64,000 nt of DNA from Verrucomicrobiota bacterium. Its GTDB lineage: Bacteria > Verrucomicrobiota > Verrucomicrobiia > Limisphaerales > JAEYXS01. Positions 28,112 to 37,057 of this stretch are shown in pieces. The position numbers were made by a program, and so were the translations under genes. The stretch is taken from positions 3,803 through 67,802 of the forward strand of contig JAEYXS010000090.1 of the NCBI GenBank assembly GCA_023431185.1, read 5' to 3'. The notes under the pieces are model-generated. The model was not told where the DNA came from and did not search any database. It saw only the letters and a program-made list of their open reading frames with translations. Position 1 is the stretch's first letter. Each line of letters opens with the position of its first letter.

Positions 28112-29089
28112 ATGAGTCTGGCCCCAGCCTGCAAGCAAACCGCTGCCAAGTGGCTGGTGCGTCCTTGGGTATTGCTGAAGCTGGGATTCCGCCATGTGCG
28201 GATGCGCTGGCAGATCGCCTGCGCGCATCAGCATGGCGCAGCTTATGAGCTCCTGCCCGAGAAAACATTGAACGGCGGGAGGAGCAGCAAGTTGGTGGCC
28301 GTCGTCACGCATGTATGTCGTCCAGATGCCCAAGACCCGCACAAGAAAGGGGCCGCGAGCGTGGAACGCTTGCAGAGCACCCTTGAAGGGCTTCTCACAA
28401 GTTTCGCCCATTGCGACCTGCACCTCATCATCAATACCTACCGCGATTGGGAAGTGACCGGCCAGTTACCGGCGGAAATGAAGAGCCGGCTGGAAATCAT
28501 CCGCCAGCAGGATACCGATCCGATGAGCGTGGGCTTTGAGGTGCCCGACATCTTCGCCCGGCATCGTCAAGACACCGATTGGTTCGTGCATCTCGAGGAT
28601 GACATAGTCATCCAGGACGCCACCTTTCTGGACAAGCTGGCTTTCTTCAACACCACGGTCAACCAGCCCAAATCCCTGCTGCTGCCGAACCGGTATGAGA
28701 GCTTGAACGGTCGCAAATACTACATCGATCTGCGCTGGCCGCATGAGGATTTCCGCGCGGAAGCATGGTCGGCGCCCGCCACATTCAAGGCGGCCGGCAT
28801 TGCTTTCGGGCAATGTGCCAATTCTCACAGCGGGTGTTACGTCCTGAACCGCTCCCAGCTCGCTCTATGGCTGGATTCAGACCGAGGCTGGCATAAGCAA
28901 ATGACGGGGGCCGGTCCGCAGGAGAGCTGGAGTTCCACCATGCTGAACGAGGCGTTTGAACTCTACAAACCGCACCCGCTGAACCTGCATTTCCTGGAAG
29001 TGCGGCATTGCCATCCCACGTATTTCCCGCGGTTGTTGAAGTATGAGCGGGAGAAGCAAATCACGATCAGATGCCATACCGCAGAATGA
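28112..29089 (+). CDS. putative GT-A fold glycosyltransferase
   Basis: The first good ATG is at 28112, giving 325 residues without a signal peptide. The segment KLVAVVTHVCRP looks like a first beta strand, and FVHLEDDIVIQD contains an acidic metal/nucleotide-binding motif of the DxD type (EDD). A PHEDFRAEAW stretch and GAGPQESWSSTMLNEAF further on could form the acceptor side. I recognise no specific family. A polysaccharide or protein glycosyltransferase is the best guess. It stands alone, 72 nt before larA and on the same strand. Confidence 0.55.
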   Translation: MSLAPACKQTAAKWLVRPWVLLKLGFRHVRMRWQIACAHQHGAAYELLPEKTLNGGRSSKLVAVVTHVCRPDAQDPHKKGAASVERLQSTLEGLLTSFAHCDLHLIINTYRDWEVTGQLPAEMKSRLEIIRQQDTDPMSVGFEVPDIFARHRQDTDWFVHLEDDIVIQDATFLDKLAFFNTTVNQPKSLLLPNRYESLNGRKYYIDLRWPHEDFRAEAWSAPATFKAAGIAFGQCANSHSGCYVLNRSQLALWLDSDRGWHKQMTGAGPQESWSSTMLNEAFELYKPHPLNLHFLEVRHCHPTYFPRLLKYEREKQITIRCHTAE

Positions 29090-29161
29090 TGAACCAGCCG
29101 GAGAATAGTCCTCGGCCTGCCCAATTTTCCGGTCCATGATTGTCAGTGATTACAAGAACCC

Positions 29162-30424
29162 ATGAAAATCCCGCTCGCCTACGGCCAAGGTCATCTGGAA
29201 ATCGATCTGCCCGCTGATCGCACCACCGTCATCGAGCCAGCGCAGACGCCGGGCTTGCCGGATGAGCGTGCCGCCATTCTGCAGTCCTTGCAGAACCCCA
29301 TCGCCTCCGCGCCCTTGCTCCAACGCATCAAGCCTACAGACAAGATTTGCATCCTTTTCACTGACATCACCCGCGCCACGCCCAATGACCGCATTATCCC
29401 TTGGCTGCTGGATTTCCTGAAAGATCATCCGCGGGAGAACATCACGCTGCTCAATCAGCTCGGCACCCATCGTCCCAATACCAATGCGGAACTGGAGAAG
29501 ATGCTCACGCCCGAAGTCGTCGCGAACTGGCGCGTACTCAATCACGAACCCGAGAATGAAGCCGCGCTCGTCCAAGTCGGCACGACCCGCGATGGCACGC
29601 CCGCCCTGCTCAACCGTAATGCCGTCGAGGCCGATCTGCGCATCGTCACCGGCTTCATCGAGCCGCATTTCTTCGCCGGTTTCAGCGGTGGCCCGAAAGG
29701 CCTGATGCCCGGGGTCGCGGGCTTGCGCACCGTGATGAGCAATCACGGCGTGCGGAACATCAGCAGTCCCAAGGCCAGCTTCGGCATCAATGAGGGCAAC
29801 CCGCTCTGGGAAGAACTGCGTGACATCGCCCTACGCGCCGGCCCGAGCTTTCTTCTGAACGTCACCCTCAATGAGCAGCGCCAGATCACCAATGTCTTCG
29901 CCGGCGATCTCATCCAAGCACACATGGCGGGCACGGAATTTGTCCGCGGCTCGGCCATGCAGAAGGTGAAAGCGCCCTTCGAGATCGTGGTGACGACGAA
30001 CAGCGGTTACCCGCTGGACATGAATCTCTACCAAGGCGTGAAAGGCATGAGCGCCGGCGCACGGATCTTGCAAGAAGGCGGCCTGCTCATCCTCGCCGCC
30101 GAATGCAGCGAAGGTGTGCCGACGAACAGTCCTTTCGATCAGTTGCTTACCAGTGCGCCAAGCCCGGAGGAGATCCTCACCATGCTGGCTACGCCCGGCT
30201 TCGTGCGTCCGGAACAATGGCAGGCCCAGATTCAGGCGCTCATCCAGCGTCGGGCAGAAGTGCAAATCCACAGCGGTCTTTCGGATGAAACCGCCCGCGC
30301 CTGTCATCTCACGCCCTGTCATGACATCAGCCGTGCGGTGAAAGAGCGGTTGGCCAAGCTCGGCCCAGATGCCCGCGTGGCCGTGTTGCCACAAGGTCCC
30401 CTTACCATCCCGTACCTGGCTTAA
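29162..30424 (+). CDS. larA: LarA-type nickel-pincer racemase/epimerase (DUF2088 family)
   Basis: This 420-aa protein is about as long as lactate racemase LarA. Residues that in Lactobacillus plantarum LarA hold the nickel-pincer nucleotide and do acid/base chemistry are all present with a constant offset of 5: H103 (LGTHRPNT), H169 and K179 (EPHFFAGFSGGPKG), and H195 (SNHG). FTDITRATP (66-74) matches the N-terminal substrate/cofactor loop. The enzyme should invert a 2-hydroxy acid, possibly lactate, malate or a sugar acid. The larB, larC and larE cofactor-synthesis genes are not in the window. The gene ends 4 nt inside the convergent ClC gene. Confidence 0.87.
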   Translation: MKIPLAYGQGHLEIDLPADRTTVIEPAQTPGLPDERAAILQSLQNPIASAPLLQRIKPTDKICILFTDITRATPNDRIIPWLLDFLKDHPRENITLLNQLGTHRPNTNAELEKMLTPEVVANWRVLNHEPENEAALVQVGTTRDGTPALLNRNAVEADLRIVTGFIEPHFFAGFSGGPKGLMPGVAGLRTVMSNHGVRNISSPKASFGINEGNPLWEELRDIALRAGPSFLLNVTLNEQRQITNVFAGDLIQAHMAGTEFVRGSAMQKVKAPFEIVVTTNSGYPLDMNLYQGVKGMSAGARILQEGGLLILAAECSEGVPTNSPFDQLLTSAPSPEEILTMLATPGFVRPEQWQAQIQALIQRRAEVQIHSGLSDETARACHLTPCHDISRAVKERLAKLGPDARVAVLPQGPLTIPYLA

Positions 30425-32148
30425 TCCTTGCCCGACTGCTGGGCGGTGGCCATCTCGGCACGCAAGAGGTCGTGCAAAGTGATGAGCCCGATGACCCGTC
30501 CCTCGGGCCGGTCCAGCAGGACCGCCACTCCCGTGGGAGATTCGATCAGGAGAGATTGCAGCTCACGGATGCTCTGCGTGGGCAGGCAGGTGATGGCCGG
30601 TTGGAGGATCGGAGGCTCGCCGCTTTTCACCGACATCTCCCCTTTCTGACGGCTGAGGATGCCCTTCAATTGCTTGTCCTCGACCACCGGGAAATAGTTG
30701 TAAGGATGATGCATGAGCACTTCACGGATGGCTTCCGCACCGGTGCCCTTGACCACCACCGGCTGGAAATTCGCGATGGAGGAAAGCGGCAGTTGCTGCC
30801 ATGAATTCAAGTCCCGCGGCGGAATGACATGCTCGATCTTGTGCCCGTCCTGTTGCAGCAGTTCGTCATAGAAATTGTGCTGCGTCATTCTCCTGCTTAT
30901 GGCCCCGCTGATGAGCGCACCGAGCATCAAAGCAGGCACCAAAGCGAACTCATGGGTCATTTCAAAGGCGATCAGAATGCCCGTGACCGGCGCGCGGACC
31001 ACTCCGCCCAAGGTGGCGCTCATGCCAACCACCGCCAGCACGACGGCATCCGTCGGTTCCAGCGGAATCACCAGACCGAAGACACCCGCGAGCACAACTC
31101 CGGTCATGCCGCCCAGAAACAAGGTGGGGGAAAAAATGCCGCCACACCCGCCGAAGCCGTAACAACAGATGGTCGCCACCAGCTTGCCGAGCAGCAACAG
31201 CGCGGCAAACTTCCACTCCAACTGGTGGTTCAGCCCGGAGGAAAGGTCATCATACCCCACGCTGAAGACACCCAAATGCCCGGTATGCCACCAGATGAAG
31301 CTGCCGATGCACCAAGTGATAAGCGCTCCAACAGCCGGCAACAGCCATGCCGGGATCTGCTGCTGCGACCGCATTTTGGCCCGCAACCCCAGTGATGATC
31401 TCTGAAAAAGCACGCCGATGAGGGCGGCAAAGGCCGACACCACCGGGATCAGCAAATACACCGGCCAATTGGGGGCGGCCACATCGCCCAGTTCAAAGGC
31501 CGGCTGCTTGCCCACCAGACCATGCACCACCAGCGCTCCGATCACCGAGGCCATCAGCACCGCCCCCAGATAACGGCTGTTCAAGTCAGCGATGATCTCC
31601 TCCAGCACGAACGTGATGGCCGCCAGTGGGGTGTTGAAGGCCGCTGCCAAACCAGCCGCCGCCCCGGCCACACACGCCTGCCGCCGCTTCTGCTTTGGCT
31701 CGCCCAGAACCCCGGCCACATTCGAGGCCAGCCCCCCGGCGATCTGCACACTGGGCCCTTCCCGCCCCAAGCTGGCACCGCCACCCACACTCAGGATGCC
31801 GGCCACAAATTTGACCCACACCACCCGCCAGGAGATGAAGCCGAACTCTTTCCAGAATGCGAGTTTCACCTGGGGAATGCCGCTGCCCGCAGCCTCCCTG
31901 CAGAAACGGTTCAGCAACCAGCCGGTCAACAGCGAGGTGGAAAGAATGATTGCCAGACTGCCGATCAAAAACTCGCCCTTGGAGCGCAGGGCCAGTTCCA
32001 CGAATGTGAGCCGGTAGAACCAGTAGATGCCCAGATGAAACGCCACCGCTGCCAGTCCGGCCACCAAGCCATAAATGCAGGTCTGCAGGACCACCCGGAA
32101 ACGCTTGGGCACCCGGCCCAGATAGTCTGCCAATAAGTTCGCGCTCAC
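30421..32148 (-). CDS. ClC-family chloride/proton antiporter with C-terminal CBS pair
   Basis: This 575-aa protein has the ClC signatures. GSGIP (88-92) carries the chloride-binding serine, GREGP (128-132) holds gating glutamate E130, and CGGIFSPTLFLGG matches GGxFxP. LEEI (182-185) retains the proton glutamate (E184), so exchange rather than channel activity is expected. After about ten membrane helices, two CBS domains occupy roughly 435-565 and probably bind an adenine nucleotide. It is an inner-membrane protein involved in ion or acid homeostasis. Its stop overlaps that of the convergent larA by 4 bp. Confidence 0.94.
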   Translation of the reverse strand: MSANLLADYLGRVPKRFRVVLQTCIYGLVAGLAAVAFHLGIYWFYRLTFVELALRSKGEFLIGSLAIILSTSLLTGWLLNRFCREAAGSGIPQVKLAFWKEFGFISWRVVWVKFVAGILSVGGGASLGREGPSVQIAGGLASNVAGVLGEPKQKRRQACVAGAAAGLAAAFNTPLAAITFVLEEIIADLNSRYLGAVLMASVIGALVVHGLVGKQPAFELGDVAAPNWPVYLLIPVVSAFAALIGVLFQRSSLGLRAKMRSQQQIPAWLLPAVGALITWCIGSFIWWHTGHLGVFSVGYDDLSSGLNHQLEWKFAALLLLGKLVATICCYGFGGCGGIFSPTLFLGGMTGVVLAGVFGLVIPLEPTDAVVLAVVGMSATLGGVVRAPVTGILIAFEMTHEFALVPALMLGALISGAISRRMTQHNFYDELLQQDGHKIEHVIPPRDLNSWQQLPLSSIANFQPVVVKGTGAEAIREVLMHHPYNYFPVVEDKQLKGILSRQKGEMSVKSGEPPILQPAITCLPTQSIRELQSLLIESPTGVAVLLDRPEGRVIGLITLHDLLRAEMATAQQSGKD

Positions 32149-32246
32149 AACCCGCCTACACTTGCGCTCATCCTTTCTTCAATTCAAGCCATCGTTAAGT
32201 CACAAGCGGACTGGACGAACCGGCCCGCTTGCGTGAGATTACGCCC

Positions 32247-33650
32247 ATGCTGTCGTTCTCTCAGAGCGTACGTCTGGTTCTGCTCGGCTTATTGCTGGGC
32301 AATGCATCTTTTTCTCCGGTCCAGGCCCAAATCAAACGGGAGGCGGGCAACCGGCCCAACGTCGTGCTCATCGTGGCGGATGATCTGGGGTATGGCGACC
32401 TGGGCTGCTACGGGCAGGCCAAGATCAAGACCCCGGTGCTGGACCGTCTGGCCAAGGAAGGCACCCGCTTCACCCAATTCTACGCGGGCAGTTCGCTGGG
32501 CAACGCCTCGCGGGCCAGCCTGCTGACGGGCCGCCACACCGGCCACACCAACATCCGCGGCATATCCCGCCTCGCCACCGCCCTGTTCAGCAGTGATGTG
32601 ACCATCGCAGAGATGTTACAAGAGAACGGTTACCAGACCGGTGCCTTTGGCAAGTGGGCCGTGGGCGATAACGGCTCCTCGGGCACGCCGAACAAGCAAG
32701 GCTTCAAAGAATGGGTCGGCCTTCTCAACGGCAGCCTGGCCCAGATGTATTACCCGCCCGCCTTCTCCCGGAATGAAAGCATCTGGCTTATCTCTGAAAA
32801 TCAGGGTGGCCGGAAAGGGCTATATATGCCTGACATGCTCACCTCGAATGCCCTCAGTTTCATCAAATTGACCAAGCCAGTCCCGACGAATCAAAGCCGT
32901 CGTTTCTTTCTGTACCACGCCACCCAGCTTCCCCACGCCAATGCCGACCTCGGTCGCGCCACGGGCAACGGCATGGAGATACCCAGTGACGCGCCCTACA
33001 CCGATGAACGCTGGCCCCAGACGGAAAAGAACCGCGCCGCCATGATCACCAAGCTGGATACGGATGTCGGCAAACTGCTGGATCAACTCAAACGACATAA
33101 GGTGGAAACGAATACTGTCGTCATATTCACCAGCGATAACGGACCGTGGCGCGCAGGCGGCTCTGATCCCGGCTTCTTCAATGCTGCGGGCGGCTTGCGC
33201 GGTCAGCGCGGCGAACTCTATGAAGGCGGCCTCCGCGTGCCTCTCATCGTCTGGTGGCCGGGCCAAGTCGCCAGCAGCAACGTCGTCAACACTCCGTGCG
33301 CGATGTGGGACATCCTGCCCACCATCGGTGAACTGACCGGTACAGGTGCGACCGACAAGATTGACGGTCGCTCCCTGGTCGGCGCCTTGAAAGGCAAATC
33401 ACTCGCGCCCCCTGACTACCTCTATTGGGAATTGCACAATGACGGCTTTACCCAGGCCCTGCGTCAGGGTGACTGGAAAGCGGTGCGCCCCCACGGCAAG
33501 CCCATGGAACTTTACAATCTGGCGCAAGATCCGCAGGAGAAGAAAAATGTGGCGGCGCAGCATCCGGACGAAGTGAAGAAAATCTCCGCCCTCATGGCCG
33601 CAGCCCGCACGGACTCAGATCAGTGGCCGGTGCCCGAAGCAGTCAAATGA
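32247..33650 (+). CDS. secreted sulfatase homologue lacking the catalytic residues (pseudo-sulfatase)
   Basis: The ATG at 32247 starts a signal peptide (SVRLVLLGLLLG) and a 467-aa sulfatase-fold protein. The metal block VADDLGYGDLGCYG and TSDNGPW are intact. The nucleophile motif reads GNASR (85-89), so glycine sits where formylglycine-forming Cys or Ser should be. The GKWHLG block reads GKWAVG (His to Ala), and the lysine block reads RGQRGELYEGG (Lys to Arg). Three active-site substitutions in an otherwise well-conserved frame argue for a maintained non-enzymatic role, such as sulfate-glycan binding, or a different chemistry. It is divergent from the ClC gene. Confidence 0.85.
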   Translation: MLSFSQSVRLVLLGLLLGNASFSPVQAQIKREAGNRPNVVLIVADDLGYGDLGCYGQAKIKTPVLDRLAKEGTRFTQFYAGSSLGNASRASLLTGRHTGHTNIRGISRLATALFSSDVTIAEMLQENGYQTGAFGKWAVGDNGSSGTPNKQGFKEWVGLLNGSLAQMYYPPAFSRNESIWLISENQGGRKGLYMPDMLTSNALSFIKLTKPVPTNQSRRFFLYHATQLPHANADLGRATGNGMEIPSDAPYTDERWPQTEKNRAAMITKLDTDVGKLLDQLKRHKVETNTVVIFTSDNGPWRAGGSDPGFFNAAGGLRGQRGELYEGGLRVPLIVWWPGQVASSNVVNTPCAMWDILPTIGELTGTGATDKIDGRSLVGALKGKSLAPPDYLYWELHNDGFTQALRQGDWKAVRPHGKPMELYNLAQDPQEKKNVAAQHPDEVKKISALMAAARTDSDQWPVPEAVK

Positions 33651-33754
33651 GGTGTTCAGCCTGGCGCGCTGGCGTTGGCAAAAAGAACACGCATGAAACC
33701 CGGGCATGGCACCGCACAGAAAACCCGGATCAGGACAGGGGCTTCCGAGAAGCA

Positions 33755-35248
33755 TCAACGGCCGGTCACCCGCGACAAAACCGAAGCCTCCCCTTCACCG
33801 CGGATGGCCGCTTCAAGCAGCGGACCGAGTTCCGCCATGGTATAGCGGGCAGAAACCCGATGACCCTGCTGTTGCTGAGGCCACTTGATGATCAAGGGCA
33901 CACGACGAACCTCATCGGCCACGACCAGCTTGCCGGCGCGAAGGTTATCCTGCCGCCACGCGTGATCGGAGGTGATGATGATCAGCGCATCATCAAATTT
34001 GCCCGTTTCACGGAGCTTGGTCATGAACCGGCCGATCACGACGTCCAAGTATTTCAGGTGATTCTCGTAGCCATCCGGCTCGTACGCCACGCGATCGCCC
34101 GTGAAGGGCCCCGCGTAGCTGCCATCTGGTTTGAACACGAAGGGGCCGTGCGGGACCGGCACATGGAAAAAACAGAGCGAATTCTTGGGCGAGTGCCCGA
34201 TGACCTGCAAAGTCTCCTCCTCGATCCGCTTGTTAAGGTCAAACCAGTAACGGCTGTAAGCGACCCGGGAGTTCAGCGAAACCGATTGCGCCATGCCCCG
34301 GTTGATCCGCTGGCTGAAGGGGTCGAGCCAAAACTGGAAGTTTTCCAAGGCCCGGTAGTACGTGCCGTCAACCAGGCCCAGCGGCTTGCGCAACACCGGC
34401 TGCGAACTACAATAATCGACCTGTTCCCCCAGTAACCGGCGATACGGCAGACAAAAACCCAGCGCATAGGTTTGGTAACCGGCTTCACCAGCGGTCTGGA
34501 ACAAACTGCGCACAGCCGTGGCCGGCTCATCATCCCAGAACACCGACTCCCGGCCCACCCGCATCTCCCGGTCTGTCTGAAAAAGCATCCGTGGTACGGA
34601 CACCAACGTGCGCGGCCCCATGGACAAGGCGTTGGTAAACACGAATGAATCGCGGCTCAATTCGCGAACGTTTTTGAAGAAGGGAAGAAATTCGCCCTCA
34701 TGCGTGCTTCGCACGTAGGACCATTCATCAAAAAGAAATATATACACCGGTCTGGCTTCGGGTTTAGCCACCGTCACAGCCGGCAACTGTTCCTGGGGGG
34801 AAGACCAACGGGGAAAACTGAGGAGTTGTCCGCACAAAATCAGCACCACCGGGGAAAGCACCAGGGCTAAATTGACAGCACGCGGAATGATTCGTGCCTG
34901 TGGACGGCACCAAGAAACGGTCACCAAGGCCGCCAGGCCGAGCAGGAGTATCTCCGATTTATAATCCGCATAGGTCAACAGGGACGAAACCAGTCCCACT
35001 CCGAGAGCCACCAGAAAGAGATGCTGAAAGACCCGTCTCAAGAGCAAGCTGCCCGAGCAGAGAATCAGCCAGTCAAGCCCCAAGGCAAGCAGCGCAAACA
35101 GCACAACTCCTAGGACAAGGCTGAGGGCGTCCACCAGGCTCCACTGCTCCAGAAAGCGATTCTGAGCGCTCGTGTACATCCGGATCTGGCCGCCATAAAG
35201 CAGCGTCGAGGCCGTCAGTGCCACCGCCAGTTTCTGCCATCTGCTCAT
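33755..35248 (-). CDS. membrane-anchored sulfatase/phosphoethanolamine-transferase-fold protein
   Basis: This 497-aa protein starts with about five hydrophobic helices (residues 1-155), then a soluble domain of the alkaline-phosphatase superfamily. VYIFLFDEWSYV supplies the first metal ligand, SMGPRTLVSVPRML is the probable nucleophile loop (Thr or Ser), and FFHVPVPHGPFVF and IITSDHAWRQD carry the later metal ligands. The layout resembles lipid A or glycan phosphoethanolamine/phosphoglycerol transferases. It is last in a three-gene set with a methyltransferase (63-nt gap) and a YIDPGAGS protein. Its job is probably decoration or turnover of a surface glycan. Confidence 0.78.
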   Translation of the reverse strand: MSRWQKLAVALTASTLLYGGQIRMYTSAQNRFLEQWSLVDALSLVLGVVLFALLALGLDWLILCSGSLLLRRVFQHLFLVALGVGLVSSLLTYADYKSEILLLGLAALVTVSWCRPQARIIPRAVNLALVLSPVVLILCGQLLSFPRWSSPQEQLPAVTVAKPEARPVYIFLFDEWSYVRSTHEGEFLPFFKNVRELSRDSFVFTNALSMGPRTLVSVPRMLFQTDREMRVGRESVFWDDEPATAVRSLFQTAGEAGYQTYALGFCLPYRRLLGEQVDYCSSQPVLRKPLGLVDGTYYRALENFQFWLDPFSQRINRGMAQSVSLNSRVAYSRYWFDLNKRIEEETLQVIGHSPKNSLCFFHVPVPHGPFVFKPDGSYAGPFTGDRVAYEPDGYENHLKYLDVVIGRFMTKLRETGKFDDALIIITSDHAWRQDNLRAGKLVVADEVRRVPLIIKWPQQQQGHRVSARYTMAELGPLLEAAIRGEGEASVLSRVTGR

Positions 35249-35311
35249 CAGCGTCGGTAAAGCGAAGTTAAAGAGGCCTCCAGTCTATCGCAACTCCTTT
35301 CCCGGTGTCCG

Positions 35312-36709
35312 CTAGGCTTTCCGGGCGAAGAAGAGCAAGGTGCGGGGCGAATCCTCAATCTTAATTTGGGCCAGCAATTCGAAACGGGAGGAGAACACGT
35401 TGAGGAATTTTTCCAACGACAGGCCGTCAAACAGATCCCGCCGGAACTGCAGGAGCTTTTGGAACATCACATCTTGCGGCGGCACAAATTCGAGGATCAG
35501 GTGTTTGCGGGTCAACTGCCACAGCAGGTCCCGGCTGGCTTCCAGTGACAGGTTCGCCGAGACCAGGAGATGATGAAGCAATGCCAACGCCATCACACAA
35601 TCGGAATCCACCCGTTGGAGAAAGCTGCGGCGTTCGACGTTCAGGTGACCGATTGCCGGGCTCGGATTGGTTATGTCCAGAACCAACGGGGTGATCCGCT
35701 GGGGCATGGTCTTCAACCGACGGTACAGACTTTCCACCGCGTCATGGTCAGCATCCGTGGCGACCACTTCCGCGCCACAAGCGGCGGCCAGAAAACTGTA
35801 ATCACCCGTATTACAGCCCAAATCCAGCACCTTGGCCGGTCGCTCCCGTTGCAGGAAATCACGGATCAAATCCTTTTTGGACCGTTCGGCGGCAGGACTA
35901 TATGAGCAGTTACCAGTGTAACCGGCCCAGGAGCCCTGCGGTTTGTAGGATGAGGCGAGTTTATGGATCTTGCCGCGAAGCCGCTGAAGATTGAACAACT
36001 GGGACGCGCTGCCAGCATCCTGACCGGGTTTGAGCCGGGCTTTGCTACTGCCATGCTGTTCCATGAGCAGCGGCAGACCAATGTCCAACAACAGGGCTGG
36101 ACGCAAACGCTCCAGCCAGCCAAAGCTTCGCCCCATTTCCTGCAAACTGATCCCGTCCAGACGCGACAGAAAACAGGAACGGAGATCCCATCCCCGCATG
36201 GTACAAAGCAGCAGCGGGTAAAGGAACATGCGCTGCAACTGGCCCAGCGCAAACCACAAGTCCAGCCGGGCCGGACGTTCGATGGAAGCAATATCGATAA
36301 ATACCGGTTTGCCTTCGACAAACTGGATGTTGTAAGCCGAAGCGTCCTTGAGGCCGTAACCCGCCGTCACCAACCGGGTCTGCAACTCAAGCGTATGAAC
36401 TGCGGCGTCGGCCAGCATGGATACGGTCCATTCATACGGGTAGGATATCTGCGGAAGAATGTCGTGCTCGAGGAATCCGGCGCTCCCGGGGTGTTCGTTC
36501 CGGAGCGCATCGAGCAGTGCGGGATCATCCACGAACCGGGTTCCGACAATCACCCCATCATCAAGCAGTCTCTTAAGGATCTGCTGGTGGGCAAGGGATT
36601 CGAGGACAGCGTGGCATTCTGCGTCAACCGCCCGAAACAGCCGGCCGTCGCGCTCAAACACATACCCGCTGGGGTCACGGAACGAACCGGAGATTCGGGT
36701 GCTCGGCAT
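35312..36709 (-). CDS. NoeA-like SAM-dependent methyltransferase with kinase-like N-terminal region
   Basis: This 465-aa protein has a class I methyltransferase domain in its second half: SAM motif I VLDLGCNTGDYSF (about 293-305), then VVATDAD, and LALLHHLL. The N-terminal 250 residues contain LKDASAYNIQFVEGKPVFIDIAS, where D, N five residues later and a downstream D follow the spacing of the catalytic and metal loops of aminoglycoside/choline kinase-like folds; the loop is degenerate. Nodulation protein NoeA is the closest named type I recall. It sits between the small YIDPGAGS gene (18-nt gap) and the membrane sulfatase-fold gene. The methyl acceptor may be a surface sugar, which is inference. 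Confidence 0.75.
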   Translation of the reverse strand: MPSTRISGSFRDPSGYVFERDGRLFRAVDAECHAVLESLAHQQILKRLLDDGVIVGTRFVDDPALLDALRNEHPGSAGFLEHDILPQISYPYEWTVSMLADAAVHTLELQTRLVTAGYGLKDASAYNIQFVEGKPVFIDIASIERPARLDLWFALGQLQRMFLYPLLLCTMRGWDLRSCFLSRLDGISLQEMGRSFGWLERLRPALLLDIGLPLLMEQHGSSKARLKPGQDAGSASQLFNLQRLRGKIHKLASSYKPQGSWAGYTGNCSYSPAAERSKKDLIRDFLQRERPAKVLDLGCNTGDYSFLAAACGAEVVATDADHDAVESLYRRLKTMPQRITPLVLDITNPSPAIGHLNVERRSFLQRVDSDCVMALALLHHLLVSANLSLEASRDLLWQLTRKHLILEFVPPQDVMFQKLLQFRRDLFDGLSLEKFLNVFSSRFELLAQIKIEDSPRTLLFFARKA

Positions 36710-36727
36710 TGATGATTAAGCGCAGAT

Positions 36728-36922
36728 CTATTTGGATTTCCGATCGGCTGCGGACTCGGGATCGGGGGCCGGTTCTTTGGGTCGCTTCCAGAAGCACAGA
36801 AATCCAAGGATGGACCGGCGGAAAAAAGTGACGGCACCAACAGCTCCTGCGATGAGCATTTGCAAAAGCAAACTACCGGCACCTGGGTCAATGTAACCGA
36901 TTAAGCCGGCGGATTCGAGCAT
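36728..36922 (-). CDS. small YIDPGAGS membrane protein
   Basis: With the ATG at 36922 this is a 64-aa protein with one hydrophobic helix (LLLQMLIAGAVGAVTFF), preceded by the motif IGYIDPGAGS and followed by a basic, proline-rich cytoplasmic tail (FWKRPKEPAPDPES). A start at 36988 would add 22 basic residues. YIDPGxGS one-helix proteins recur beside sulfatase-fold and methyltransferase genes in diverse bacteria as far as I recall, but I know of no assigned function. It is the first gene of the three-gene minus-strand set, so it could be a partner or anchor for the enzymes that follow. Confidence 0.7.
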   Translation of the reverse strand: MLESAGLIGYIDPGAGSLLLQMLIAGAVGAVTFFRRSILGFLCFWKRPKEPAPDPESAADRKSK

Positions 36923-37057
36923 CGGAGATGATTTTCTGCCGTGTGTCAAAGGAGTCAAGCGGGTTTTCGTTTTTCCGGTCAGTCTCATTCCTTAGTTACT
37001 CACAATACACCCCAGTTGGCATAGACATCCCGCCCGCTCCTCTTTATCTTCCCGGCC

